64,000 nucleotides of DNA from Planctomycetaceae bacterium (GTDB lineage: Bacteria > Planctomycetota > Planctomycetia > Planctomycetales > Planctomycetaceae). The stretch covers positions 33,464-97,463 of the forward strand of contig JAHBXV010000024.1 in the NCBI GenBank assembly GCA_019636285.1, given 5' to 3'. Both the position numbers and the translations under genes were made by a program. Of the stretch, positions 54,837 to 64,000 are shown piece after piece. Each line of letters begins with the position of its first letter. Position 1 is the first letter of the stretch. The notes below the pieces were generated by a model that was not told where the DNA came from, searched no databases, and saw nothing but the letters and a program-made list of their open reading frames with translations.

Positions 54837-56369
54837 ATGCCCATCAAACTCCCCTTCCGTTCCCTCTCCGCGAACTGGCTGTGGATAGCCGGTGGTCTTG
54901 CTGTCCTGGTTATCGGGGCGGTGACGTTCAACCGGTGGTGGCCTGCTGCCAGCCACTGGGCCAGCGCGACCATCGCGGCTCGACGAAGTTCAAATTCGTC
55001 CGCTCATGATTCGCAAGGAGCAGCGAGCGACCCCGCCGGACATGACCACGGCGACCATGAGCATGCGCATGACGCCGGGAATTCGCTCGAGCTGTCCCCA
55101 CAAGCGATGAAGAACATCGGACTGACGGAAGAATTCCTGACTCCAGTGCGACTGGAGACCTACTTCCGTTCGATCACTGTACCGGCCATCGTCGTCGAGC
55201 GGCCCGGACGGACGCGAATCCAGGTTTCCACGCCGATGTCAGGCGCTATTACTCATGTTCACGCGGTCCGAGGCGAAGCGGTCATGCCAGGCATGCTTCT
55301 CTTCGAGATCCGCATTACGGCAGAAGAGCTTGTCGGGACGCAAACCTCTCTCCTCAAAACACTGGGTGAAATTGAAGTCGAGAACAAAGAGATCGCTCGA
55401 TTGACGGAAATCGCGAAGTCGGGAGCCGTCGCGCAGAAAACGTTGCTCGAACGGCAATACGCTCGAGACAAACTCGAAGTTCTCATGGCGGCGCAGAAGG
55501 AAGCGCTGCGATTGCAGGGAGTCTCCGATCGACAGATTCAGGACATTGTTGATCATCGGCGACTGCTCGGTGAATTGCAGATTCGTGTTCCCACACCCGA
55601 CCGACATGACCACGACGAATTGGAACTCACTGGCGGCCAGTTGCCCGCATCATCCGGGACTGACGACGGAGCCCCCGCGGCTCTCAATGACGCCGTGGCA
55701 GAACCGAAACCGATCGAGAATACGCCGCTCATCTTGCAGGAAGTGCTCGTGAGCAAGGGGGAACGCGTGGCGGCTGGTACGACGTTGGCCGTTCTGGGGG
55801 ATATGTCGGAACTCTATATCGAAGGGCGCGCTTTCGAGCAGGATGCCAACCTCCTCGCAACGGCGGCGGCGAAAGGATGGAGGGTCACGGCCGTCTTCGA
55901 CTACGCGGGTCCGGAAATCGAGGAGGTCGCCGACCTTGAGCTGCTCTATACGGCTAGCAATGTGAGCATCGAATCCCGATCGCTTTCGTTTTTCGTCCGA
56001 CTGCCAAACCAGTTGCTTCGCGACATTCCTTCACCCAACGGGCTGAGATTCATCGAGTGGCAATTCCGTCCGGGGCAGCGCTTGCAGCTTCGAGTTCCCG
56101 TCGAGGAATGGCGGGACCAGATCGTGCTGCCGGTCGATGCGGTCGCTTCGGATGGAGCCGAAACATTTGTCTTCCAGCAGAACGGGAACCACTTCGACCA
56201 GGTTCCTGTCCATGTGGCGTATCGAGATCAGTCCCGCGCGGTCATTAAAAACGACGGGTCCATCTTTCCGGGGGATGTGGTCGCGCTGCGCGGCGCGCAT
56301 CAATTGTTGATGGCTCTCAAGAACAAGGCCGGCGGCGGAGTCGATCCGCACGCCGGGCACAGTCACTGA
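54837..56369 (+). CDS. Heavy-metal RND efflux adaptor (CzcB/CusB-like)
   Basis: The 510-residue protein starts at ATG 54837. A single membrane anchor (WLWIAGGLAVLVIGAVTFNRWW) is followed by a His-rich stretch (HDHGDHEHAHD) and the adaptor core: biotinyl-lipoyl halves (STPMSGAITHVHAVRGEAVMPGMLLFEI and VLVSKGERVAAGTTLAVLGDMSELYIEG), an alpha-hairpin (about 160-230), and a C-terminal barrel (LPVDAVASDGAETFVFQQNGNHFDQVPVHV). The C-terminus ends in a His-rich tail (DPHAGHSH). It links the RND pump at 56384 to an outer-membrane channel, which is not in this window. The pump gene starts 14 bp after its stop. Confidence 0.92.
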   Translation: MPIKLPFRSLSANWLWIAGGLAVLVIGAVTFNRWWPAASHWASATIAARRSSNSSAHDSQGAASDPAGHDHGDHEHAHDAGNSLELSPQAMKNIGLTEEFLTPVRLETYFRSITVPAIVVERPGRTRIQVSTPMSGAITHVHAVRGEAVMPGMLLFEIRITAEELVGTQTSLLKTLGEIEVENKEIARLTEIAKSGAVAQKTLLERQYARDKLEVLMAAQKEALRLQGVSDRQIQDIVDHRRLLGELQIRVPTPDRHDHDELELTGGQLPASSGTDDGAPAALNDAVAEPKPIENTPLILQEVLVSKGERVAAGTTLAVLGDMSELYIEGRAFEQDANLLATAAAKGWRVTAVFDYAGPEIEEVADLELLYTASNVSIESRSLSFFVRLPNQLLRDIPSPNGLRFIEWQFRPGQRLQLRVPVEEWRDQIVLPVDAVASDGAETFVFQQNGNHFDQVPVHVAYRDQSRAVIKNDGSIFPGDVVALRGAHQLLMALKNKAGGGVDPHAGHSH

Positions 56370-56383
56370 TCGGGAGAGCCATT

Positions 56384-59300
56384 GTGCTGAATGCCGTCAT
56401 TCGATTCGCGTTGCGCCAGCAGATGGTCGTGATGGCGATTGCCGTCTTGCTGCTGGGTTATGGAACCTGGCAGGCGTTTCACGCCACGATCGATGTCTTT
56501 CCGGATCTCAATCGCCCGCGCGTCGTCATCATGACCGAGGCACCGGGGCTCGCCCCGGAAGAAGTCGAGACGTTGGTGACCTTTCCCATCGAAACTGCCA
56601 TGAACGGCGCCAATGGCGTTCAGGCGGTCCGCAGTTCGTCGGGCATTGGAATCTCCGTGATCTATGTCGAATTCGACTGGGGAACGGACATTTATACGGA
56701 CCGGCAGATCGTCATGGAGCGACTGCAACTGGTTCAGGACCGCATGCCCGCCGGCGTGATGCCGACGCTGGCCCCGATCTCGTCGGTGATGGGACAGGTG
56801 CTGATTCTGGGGATGTGGAGCGATGACGGCAGCACCGGCCCCATGGAGCTCCGGACGCTGGCCGACTGGGTTGTCCGGCAGCGGTTGCTCACGATTCCCG
56901 GCGTTTCGCAGGTCTTCACCATGGGCGGCGGACGCAAGCAGTTCCAGGTTCTCGTCGACCCCGACTCGCTCTTGAGATTTGGCGTGACCTTGCAACAGGT
57001 GAAACAAGCCGTCGTCGACAGTAACGAGAACGCCACGGGTGGCTACCTCGACCAGCAAGGCCCGAACGAACTGCTTGTGCGGGCGCTGGGCCGCATTCAA
57101 ACCCTGGACGACCTGCGGAAAGTCGTCGTCGCGAATCGCGATGGGCGGCCGATCGCGCTGGAGCAGGTTGCGAAAGTCGTGGAAGGACCGCAAACCAAAC
57201 GCGGCGACAGCAGTGTTTTCGTGCGTCGCGCGACGGACCGTTCGACAGACCATGGAGGCAGTTTTTCGGGTGGACCGGCGGTGGTTCTTACCATTAACAA
57301 GCAACCCGGGGCCGATACGCGGCTGCTCACCGAGCAAGTTCTGAAGGCCATCGAGGACATGCAGTCCGGTCTTCCACCCGACGTTCGGATTGAACCGACT
57401 TATTCGCAGAAAGACTTCATTGAACGGGCGATCGACAATGTCATCGAAGCCCTTCGCGATGGCGGCATTCTTGTCGTTGTCATTCTGTTTCTGTTTCTGA
57501 TGAATTTTCGCACGACGTTCATCACGATCACGGCGATTCCACTCTCGCTGGCGGTGACGGCCGTCGTGTTCTCGGTTTTCGGACTGTCGATCAACACGAT
57601 GACTCTGGGTGGGCTGGCCATCGCTATCGGGGAACTGGTCGACGATGCCATCGTGGACGTGGAAAATATCTTTCGTCGCCTGCGAGAAAACCGTCATTCC
57701 CCGAATCCCAAGCACCCGCTCACGGTCGTCTATCAGGCCAGCACGGAAGTCCGTAATTCGGTGGTCTTCGCGACGACAATTGTCTGCCTGGTCTTTGTTC
57801 CGCTCTTCGCCCTCTCCGGGATGGAGGGCAGACTGTTCACGCCACTGGGTATTGCCTACATCGTTTCGATCATGGCGTCGCTCCTCGTCTCGCTGACGGT
57901 CACGCCGATTCTCTCGTATTGGCTGCTGCCCAGCGCCCGCGTGATCGATCACGATCGCGATGGTTTCGTCCTGCGAATTCTCAAAGGGATTGCCAGCGTG
58001 GTGATTCGCTTCAGTCTCGCCTTTCCACGACTGAATCTCGCCGTGACATTGCTTCTCGTGGCGATCTCCGGGTTGTTCGTCATGAGCCTGGAGAAAGACT
58101 TTCTGCCGCCGTTCAACGAAGGGACGATTCAACTCAACGTCGTCCTGCCGCCGGGAACATCGCTCGCGACGTCGAACGACATCAACAATCGCGTCGAACA
58201 GCGCCTCATGATGATCGCCGACATCGACTCATTCTGTCGCCGCACCGGACGGGCGGAACTCGATGAACATGCCGAGGGGGTCAACATGAGTGAATATCTC
58301 ATCGAGCTGAGCCCTCATTCGCCGCGCGGCCGGGAAGAGTCGCTGGACGAAATTCGCGAAGCGATGGCCGATATCCCCGGCATCGTCACCGCGGCCGAGC
58401 AGCCGATCGCCCACCTGATTTCCCACATGATCTCGGGAGTCAAAGCCCAGATCGGCATCAAGATTTACGGGGATGACCTCGGTGTGCTACGTCGGAAGGC
58501 CGATGAAATGCTATCGGCGATGCAGACCGTCCCCGGCGTCGCCGATCCGATGGTTGAACCCCAGGTCATGATTCCGCAGTTGCGCATCGAGGTCGATCGC
58601 GACAAACTGCTGCTCAACGGATTGTCGGTGAGCGATGTCAACGAGTTCATCGCCACGGCCATGAACGGAGAAGTCGTCTCCGAGATTCTGATCGGTCAGC
58701 GTCAGTTCGACCTGCTCGTGAGGCTCCACGACCAGGCCCGTGAGAATCTGGAAGCTCTCAAACGGCTGACCATCGAACTCCCGGACGGTGGTCAGATCCC
58801 TCTCGAATCCGTGGCGAAAGTCTACGAGGCGGGCGGCCCGAACACCGTCAACCGCGAGAATGTCCGCCGTCGGGTGGTATTGCAGTGCAACGTGTCCGAA
58901 CGCGGGGTGGTCGATGTCGCGCAGGATCTTCAAACAAGGCTGGCGCCAATCGTCGCAAGTCTGCCGCAGGGTTATTTCGTGGAATTCAGCGGTCAGTTCG
59001 AGAGCCAGCAATCAGCCAGTCGATTGATCGCGGTTCTGTTTCTCATCTCGCTGGCCGGAGTTTTTCTGGCTTTGTATTCGATGTTTCGCTCGGTCAATCT
59101 CTCGTTACAGGTCATGGCCGCACTTCCGATGGCATTCATTGGATCTGTCGTGGCCCTGGTCATCACCGGGCAAACGCTGACCATAGCCGCGATGGTCGGC
59201 TTCGTCTCGCTCACGGGCATTGCCTCTCGAAATGGAATCTTGCTGTTAAACCATTACCTGCACCTGGTGCGCTACGAAGGGGAAGGGTGGACACGGCAAA

Positions 59301-59614
59301 TGATTCTTCGTGCGGGGCTTGAGCGTCTGGCCCCGGTCCTGATGACGGCTCTGACAGCGGGAATCGGGCTTGTTCCGCTTGTTCTCGCTGCTGACGAGCC
59401 AGGCAAGGAAATTCTCTACCCCGTCGCCACGGTCATTCTGGGAGGAGTTGTCAGTTCGACGCTGCTCGACTTCTTCGTCCATCCGGCCTTGTTCTGGCTG
59501 TTTGGCCTGAAATCGGCCGAGCGCGTCGTACGCGAATCCCGCAGTGATCCACCACTTTTCGAACATGACGAAACTGCTTCCGGCCCTCCCGGAAACTCAA
59601 TGGCCGGATCGTGA
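56384..59614 (+). CDS. Heavy-metal RND efflux pump (CzcA/CusA family)
   Basis: The start is GTG 56384 with GGAGA nearby; length is 1076 residues, normal for the HME-RND family. The first membrane helix (MVVMAIAVLLLGYGTWQA) precedes the pore domain with FPDLNRPRVVIMTEAPGLAPEEVETLVTFPIE. Central helices include the family signature GGLAIAIGELVDDAIVDVENI, containing the essential Asp-Asp proton relay. The C-terminal helices include GFVSLTGIASRNGILLLNHYLHL. It exports metal ions using the proton gradient. I cannot decide between Cu/Ag and Co/Zn/Cd. Confidence 0.94.
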   Translation: MLNAVIRFALRQQMVVMAIAVLLLGYGTWQAFHATIDVFPDLNRPRVVIMTEAPGLAPEEVETLVTFPIETAMNGANGVQAVRSSSGIGISVIYVEFDWGTDIYTDRQIVMERLQLVQDRMPAGVMPTLAPISSVMGQVLILGMWSDDGSTGPMELRTLADWVVRQRLLTIPGVSQVFTMGGGRKQFQVLVDPDSLLRFGVTLQQVKQAVVDSNENATGGYLDQQGPNELLVRALGRIQTLDDLRKVVVANRDGRPIALEQVAKVVEGPQTKRGDSSVFVRRATDRSTDHGGSFSGGPAVVLTINKQPGADTRLLTEQVLKAIEDMQSGLPPDVRIEPTYSQKDFIERAIDNVIEALRDGGILVVVILFLFLMNFRTTFITITAIPLSLAVTAVVFSVFGLSINTMTLGGLAIAIGELVDDAIVDVENIFRRLRENRHSPNPKHPLTVVYQASTEVRNSVVFATTIVCLVFVPLFALSGMEGRLFTPLGIAYIVSIMASLLVSLTVTPILSYWLLPSARVIDHDRDGFVLRILKGIASVVIRFSLAFPRLNLAVTLLLVAISGLFVMSLEKDFLPPFNEGTIQLNVVLPPGTSLATSNDINNRVEQRLMMIADIDSFCRRTGRAELDEHAEGVNMSEYLIELSPHSPRGREESLDEIREAMADIPGIVTAAEQPIAHLISHMISGVKAQIGIKIYGDDLGVLRRKADEMLSAMQTVPGVADPMVEPQVMIPQLRIEVDRDKLLLNGLSVSDVNEFIATAMNGEVVSEILIGQRQFDLLVRLHDQARENLEALKRLTIELPDGGQIPLESVAKVYEAGGPNTVNRENVRRRVVLQCNVSERGVVDVAQDLQTRLAPIVASLPQGYFVEFSGQFESQQSASRLIAVLFLISLAGVFLALYSMFRSVNLSLQVMAALPMAFIGSVVALVITGQTLTIAAMVGFVSLTGIASRNGILLLNHYLHLVRYEGEGWTRQMILRAGLERLAPVLMTALTAGIGLVPLVLAADEPGKEILYPVATVILGGVVSSTLLDFFVHPALFWLFGLKSAERVVRESRSDPPLFEHDETASGPPGNSMAGS

Positions 59615-59708
59615 TCTTTTCTTCCGGCAACGCGTCGCGGGGCTGGTCGACCGGTCCCGTGAAAACCGCCAGTTCACAAAGTGTTCGCTCTTTTTCTAAG
59701 GAACCCCA

Positions 59709-60248
59709 ATGCGAATGGATTCTTCTTCCCGACATTTTCAGGCTGCCGCTCCGGTTGCATCCCTGATTGCCACCCTGTTGTTCGTCGGTTGTACCGACCA
59801 GCCTGGCGCGGAGAACGCTGCCACGAAGCCATCAGCCAGCGCCGAGGCACACGACGATCATGACCACGGACATGCGTCCGAAGGCCCGCATCACGGATCG
59901 CTCATCGAACTGGGTAACGAGGAATACCATGCCGAGCTGGTCCATAGTGACGACGGCACGGTGACGATCTACATTCTCGACGGCAGCGCCCGAAACGCAG
60001 TGCCGATCGAGGCGGAAGACGTGACGATCAATCTGACCCATGACCAAGCCGCCGAGCAGTTCAAGCTGACAGCAAAGCCAGACACCAGCGACCCGCCCGG
60101 CAAATCCTCGCGATTCGAACTCCGCGATGAACATCTTGCGAGCGATCTCGATGCCGAAGGCATCAACGCCCGGCTGGTCGTGACGATCGACGGCAAGCAA
60201 TTCTCGGGAAAGATCACGCACGATCATGGCCACGACCACAAGCATTGA
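59709..60248 (+). CDS. His-rich lipoprotein of metal efflux locus
   Basis: The 179-residue protein has a lipoprotein signal with lipobox LFVGC (Cys about 28). His clusters flank the domain: AHDDHDHGHASEGPHHG near 47-63 and THDHGHDHKH at the C-terminus. The middle (about 65-165) is a compact beta-rich region (YHAELVHSDDGTVTIYILDG, VTINLTHDQAAEQFKLTA). It follows the pump by 94 bp and probably binds metal at the membrane. A lipobox-containing planctomycete family without known name. Confidence 0.75.
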   Translation: MRMDSSSRHFQAAAPVASLIATLLFVGCTDQPGAENAATKPSASAEAHDDHDHGHASEGPHHGSLIELGNEEYHAELVHSDDGTVTIYILDGSARNAVPIEAEDVTINLTHDQAAEQFKLTAKPDTSDPPGKSSRFELRDEHLASDLDAEGINARLVVTIDGKQFSGKITHDHGHDHKH

Positions 60249-60392
60249 TCGTTGTTTCCCGGCGACTTCAACGACAACCATTCCACGGGAAGCCATTTGA
60301 TTGAGAGTCGAGTATCAAGCGAGAAAGATTGACGAACTTGTTCGCCTGTCTCGACACTTGACTACTCCTATTCCGACTCGTCCTCTTGCTCG

Positions 60393-60413
60393 CGGTACCC
60401 CCCGAAGGTACCG
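60393..60413. repeat. Short palindrome CGGTACC upstream of TPR-VCBS gene
   Basis: CGGTACC and GGTACCG form a perfect 7-bp inverted repeat around a 7-base centre, 52 bases before the next start codon. It could be an operator or a hairpin in the leader. Confidence 0.4.
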
Positions 60414-60464
60414 TGCGGAGACCCTTCAAGTGTTTTCCGAAGTCTGTCGTCGCGACCTTCACAA

Positions 60465-63400
60465 ATGGCCGTCCCACATCACACTCACGGGGTCTGGCTC
60501 GCTGTCGCCGGCACCGCAATCGCTGTCATCGCAGCGCTTTTCACATGGTGGTCGTCATCCGGCCCGTCACGAGAAACCTTGGATGCCTCTCCGGAGAGGC
60601 TCCTGTCGCGTGCCGAAGCCGCGTTTGATCGCAACGACCTGGCCATGGCTGGCCGAATTCTGCGTCAACTCCTTCGCGCGGAGCCGGAACATGTCCGCGC
60701 GAGGCTGTACCTTGGGCAACTCCTTCGTGAACAGGGAGATGCCGACCGCGCGGCAAAAACTTGGCGATCGATCACCCACGGGACTGCCGACGAACTCGCC
60801 ACCGCCCGATTTCTGGAAGGAAGTCTCGCGATCGAGCGAGGACGCGTGGACGTAAGCCGTCGGCTGCTGGAAGCGGCGATCAAGGCGAATCCAGACTCAC
60901 TCGCCGCGCGCGAGCGGCTGATCAGCGTGTATCGGATGTTGCGAAAGCCCGCGGACGTTGTCGAGCAATTGAGCTGGATCGCGGAGCGGCGTCGACTGTC
61001 GCTTGACGAGCTCGTTTTTCTAACCATACCTCAGGACAGTACCTTTCCGCCGGAAGAAACAATTCGACTGTTGACGGCCTGTCTCCAGGAACGCCCTGAC
61101 GATGTGGATTGTCGCACCGCTTTGGCGTCGGCACTGCGCGAAGCCAACCGACCGAACGATGCTCTCGCGATTTGTGACGAGGTAGTATCCGATCAAGCGT
61201 CGCCTTCACTCACTGCTGAACGGGTTCTGGCGCTCATTGATCTAGAACAGCCTGGCGAGGCCCAGCACTCCTGTGACGCTTCGTCGGCGCTCGTCGAGAA
61301 GTCCCACCAGTTGGCGTTTGCGTGCGGCAAGGCGACCTTTGAGACTGGAGACCTCGTGCGTGCGGCCGAGTTGCTCGGAAGTGTTTTGGAAGTCGATCCT
61401 CATCATTTCGAAGCAGCGCATCTTGCCGGTCGTTTGCTGGCCCGGCTCAATCGTCAAGTCGAAGGAACACAACTGCTGGATCGCGCCGCACGTCTGGATG
61501 AACTTCAGCGCCTGTGCATCCGGCTGACGCAGTCGGCTGCTTCGGGAGACATTCCCGAGGACGTGCTGTCGCGAATCGCAACGCTTCTCGAAAGTCTCGG
61601 ACGGCATGGCGAGGCCGCCCTTTGGTACGAGGAAATATTCGCCCGCAATCCCGCCAATTTGTTGTTCGCGGAGCAAGCCCGCAAAGCCAGGGAACGTGCG
61701 AGGCAATCCCCGGATCAGGCTGGCGTCCCTCCTGTGTTAGCCTCGCCCGCCTCGTCGCAACCCCTTCGTTCAAGAATCCCTCGCGAACAAAAAGGCCCCC
61801 TCGTCACGACGGCCAAACCAAGTCGTATCCGGCTGGTTGACGTTCACGAGTCCGCTGGAATCGACTTTCAATATTTCAACGGCGAGACCGGCTTTCAGCA
61901 TCTCATCGAAAGCATGGGTGGAGGTGTTCTGGTCATTGATTTTGATGGTGATGGCTGGTCAGACCTCTATTTTCCTCAGGGTTGCGTGTTACCTTACGAT
62001 TCCAGAAATGACAAGCAGACAGATCGTCTGTTCCGAAACCTGGGCGGCGGCCGGTTCGCGGACGTCACCCATACATCAGGCCTCGGTTCGAATCAGTACG
62101 GGCTGGGTGGTGCCGTTTTCGACTGCGACAACGACGGCGACGAAGACCTCTTTGTCTCGAATCTGGGTCCCAATCTGTTCTACCGCAATGAAGGGGACGG
62201 GACGTTCAGCGAAATCTCGCTGGAATTGGGGATGACGGAAAGCGAAATGACCACATCCGTCGCCGCTGCTGACTTCAATGGCGACGGCACACTCGACCTG
62301 TACCTCACCAATTACGTTGAGGGTCTGCGCGTCTGCCGGAACGCGAAGGGGGAATACTCTCCCTGCGACCCTTCTCTGTTCGCAGGGCAACCGGATCGGC
62401 TCTGGCTGGCGGATGAATCGGGCGGCTATCGCGATGAATCGGAACTAGCGGGAATTCGCCGCCCGTTGTCTCGAGGCCTCGGCGTTGTCACCTGCGACTT
62501 CGACGAGGATGGGCGTGTCGACATTTACGTGGCCAATGACGGTGTCCCAAACTTTCTCTTTCAGAACATCACCGAAGCCGGTTCAAAAATCGTCACTTTT
62601 GAAGATTGGGGCCTGATATCGGGAACCGCACTCGACGAGCACGGAAGATCACAAGCCGGGATGGGGATCGCCCTCGCTGACTTTGATGGCAACCGCCTGC
62701 CGGACTTGTTCGTGACCAACTTCTACCAGGAAGCGAACACACTGTATCTGAACAGCGGCGACTTGCAGTTTGTCGATTCGTCACGGGAGTCGGGACTGGC
62801 GGTTCCGTCAATGAATCTGCTCGGCTTCGGCACACAGGCGGTCGATCTCGACCTGGATGGCGACATGGACCTCTTCGTCGCCAACGGTCATATTCAACGC
62901 GACCCAACGGGCGTTCAACCCTGGACGATGCCGGCACAGGTCTTCGAAAACCTGGGAGGCGGGCGATTTCGCGACGTCACGGATTCGGTGGGGCCGGACA
63001 TCGCCATTCCGCGGTTGGGACGCGGGGTCGCGGTGTCTGATCTCAATCGCGATGGGCTTCCCGACATCGTGATGGTCGCGCAGCATGGACCCGCGACACT
63101 GCTTGAAAACCGATGTCACTCGCCAGGCCGGAGCGTGACATTACGGCTGACTGGAACAAAGTCCCATCGCGACGCGCGCGGCTCACGACTGACGGTCCAA
63201 TCCGGCGATCGTCGGGACGTACAATGGGTCAACACGAACGGAGGCTATCTGGCCAGCAATTCGCCAGTGGTTTTCGCGGCGGTCGACTCCGATATCCGGC
63301 AGATTTACGTAGATGTGTTGTGGCCCAATGGGGAAACGACCACACACGAAATTAACGTCGCGGGACAATCGGAGGAATGGCGACTACTCGAATCCGGCCA

Positions 63401-63494
63401 CGCAACGATCCTGTCTGGGCCAGGCGAACCATCATCGCTGCCCCCGGAGACACCCGATGATCGATCTCTCCCTGGTAACGAAAGACGTCAATGA
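60465..63494 (+). CDS. TPR-VCBS/FG-GAP-ASPIC_UnbV (CRTAC1-like) protein
   Basis: The 1009-residue protein has an N-terminal membrane anchor (GVWLAVAGTAIAVIAALFTWW). TPR-like helices fill about 40-410 (AAFDRNDLAMAGRILRQLLRAEPEHVRARLYLGQLLRE). Residues about 455-885 carry at least seven calcium-type loops of the FG-GAP/VCBS kind: DFDGDGWSDLYF, DCDNDGDEDLFV, DFNGDGTLDLYL, DFDEDGRVDIYV, DFDGNRLPDLFV, DLDLDGDMDLFV and DLNRDGLPDIVM. An ASPIC_UnbV domain ends the protein (about 895-985; GSRLTVQSGDRR, VLWPNGETTTHEI). The layout is common in planctomycetes and acidobacteria; function is unknown, probably extracytoplasmic binding. Confidence 0.9.
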   Translation: MAVPHHTHGVWLAVAGTAIAVIAALFTWWSSSGPSRETLDASPERLLSRAEAAFDRNDLAMAGRILRQLLRAEPEHVRARLYLGQLLREQGDADRAAKTWRSITHGTADELATARFLEGSLAIERGRVDVSRRLLEAAIKANPDSLAARERLISVYRMLRKPADVVEQLSWIAERRRLSLDELVFLTIPQDSTFPPEETIRLLTACLQERPDDVDCRTALASALREANRPNDALAICDEVVSDQASPSLTAERVLALIDLEQPGEAQHSCDASSALVEKSHQLAFACGKATFETGDLVRAAELLGSVLEVDPHHFEAAHLAGRLLARLNRQVEGTQLLDRAARLDELQRLCIRLTQSAASGDIPEDVLSRIATLLESLGRHGEAALWYEEIFARNPANLLFAEQARKARERARQSPDQAGVPPVLASPASSQPLRSRIPREQKGPLVTTAKPSRIRLVDVHESAGIDFQYFNGETGFQHLIESMGGGVLVIDFDGDGWSDLYFPQGCVLPYDSRNDKQTDRLFRNLGGGRFADVTHTSGLGSNQYGLGGAVFDCDNDGDEDLFVSNLGPNLFYRNEGDGTFSEISLELGMTESEMTTSVAAADFNGDGTLDLYLTNYVEGLRVCRNAKGEYSPCDPSLFAGQPDRLWLADESGGYRDESELAGIRRPLSRGLGVVTCDFDEDGRVDIYVANDGVPNFLFQNITEAGSKIVTFEDWGLISGTALDEHGRSQAGMGIALADFDGNRLPDLFVTNFYQEANTLYLNSGDLQFVDSSRESGLAVPSMNLLGFGTQAVDLDLDGDMDLFVANGHIQRDPTGVQPWTMPAQVFENLGGGRFRDVTDSVGPDIAIPRLGRGVAVSDLNRDGLPDIVMVAQHGPATLLENRCHSPGRSVTLRLTGTKSHRDARGSRLTVQSGDRRDVQWVNTNGGYLASNSPVVFAAVDSDIRQIYVDVLWPNGETTTHEINVAGQSEEWRLLESGHATILSGPGEPSSLPPETPDDRSLPGNERRQ

Positions 63495-63779
63495 GACTTT
63501 CCTCGCGGGTTACGTGTGAGTCAGCCTTCAGATCGCCTCGGCCGACGCACGATAGAGAAAAGGAGCGGAATTCTCGTGGGGGCTTCTCTCCCAACACCGC
63601 AAGTTCTTCCACGAATCGGTCAAGACTTGGTTGACGGAAGCATTTTCCGGAATTAGGATCAATCCTTACCTATCTTTGGTGAAATTCCATTCAATTTTGC
63701 GAAGGAGATCTCCGGGCAACTGCTTGCCGATTCTCTCAATTTCGCGATTATTCTCTTCATTCTCCTTGAAAGGCAGCTC

Positions 63780-64000
63780 ATGAGTATTCAACTGTTTCGT
63801 AGGCGATATGCCTTCACTCTTATTGAATTGCTTGTGGTCATTGCGATCATCGCGATCCTGATCGCGCTCCTGCTGCCCGCCGTCCAGCAGGCGCGGGAAG
63901 CCGCCCGCCGTACGCAGTGCCGCAACAACATGAAACAGTTGGGCCTTGCCTTGCACAACTATCATGACACGCACCAGACTTTCCCGCTCACGCAGGTCTT
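63780..64000 (+). CDS. DUF1559 pilin-like protein, 3' end cut by window
   Basis: From ATG 63780, with AAAGG seven bases upstream, 73 codons are visible. They read a short basic leader, [35 protein letters not shown] and [20 protein letters not shown], the DUF1559 start. The N-terminal 60 residues are almost identical to the copy at 9579-10463. The rest lies outside the window. Confidence 0.93.
   Translation, partial: MSIQLFRRRYAFTLIELLVVIAIIAILIALLLPAVQQAREAARRTQCRNNMKQLGLALHNYHDTHQTFPLTQV

Noticed and set aside
56363..58132. 589-codon minus-strand frame opposite the RND pump
   Set aside because: Composition is rich in Arg, His and Gln with no domain; it mirrors the pump coding sequence.

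Overview
The window looks like a GC-rich planctomycete chromosome (Planctomycetaceae-like). The evidence is the gene content: two DUF1559 type-IV-pilin-like proteins with near-identical N-termini, an adjacent DUF1501/DUF1800 pair, several secreted sulfatases and phosphodiesterases, a PQQ-like propeller, a TPR-VCBS-ASPIC giant and a Tat-exported Gfo/Idh/MocA protein. No rRNA, complete tRNA, transposase, integrase or CRISPR array was found.

Region 1 (1-3.4 kb) is the most unusual part. A leftward pair encodes a three-domain multiubiquitin-like protein and, overlapping it by 26 bp, a ThiF/E1-like enzyme cut by the window edge. Divergent from it is an XRE regulator followed 12 bp later by an ImmA/IrrE-type HExxH metallopeptidase. 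Just beyond, the 3' half of a tRNA-Pro(CGG) followed by a terminator looks like the attachment-site scar of an integrated island. Its orientation puts the island to the left, so the ubiquitin-like system would be its cargo.

Region 2 (3.5-12.1 kb) holds a tightly overlapping three-gene operon of poorly known proteins (one with DUF2293), a membrane-anchored C39-like cysteine peptidase, a RhuM-family protein, a cupin-like conserved protein, a DUF1559 protein and an oxidoreductase.

Region 3 (12.3-27 kb) is a complete nitrate assimilation locus: a NarX/PilJ-like sensor kinase and FixJ-like regulator (leftward), then rightward a NirB-NirD fusion, a DmsB-DmsC fusion, a NasA/NarB-type nitrate reductase and an NrtABCD-type ABC transporter. 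Nitrate would be imported by Nrt, reduced by the molybdoenzyme with electrons probably from quinol through the DmsBC fusion, and the nitrite reduced to ammonium by NirBD. Both signalling proteins are abnormal: the kinase has Arg where the phosphoacceptor His should be, and the regulator has no recognisable DNA-binding domain.

Region 4 (27-53.8 kb) is mixed housekeeping and secreted metabolism: prenyltransferase/squalene-oxidase-repeat protein, GabD-like dehydrogenase, SulP transporter fused to a beta-carbonic anhydrase, DUF1501/DUF1800, a thioredoxin-like protein, a PTS-EIIA/diadenylate cyclase fusion, a Gly-rich RRM protein, M20 dipeptidase, SerS, DUF2079 membrane protein, alpha/beta hydrolase, two sulfatases (one fused to DUF1080), a phosphodiesterase, a sialidase-like protein and a PQQ-like propeller.

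Region 5 (54-64 kb) is a heavy-metal RND efflux locus (His-rich secreted protein, adaptor, pump, His-rich lipoprotein; no outer-membrane factor seen), then the TPR-VCBS-ASPIC protein and the start of a second DUF1559 gene.
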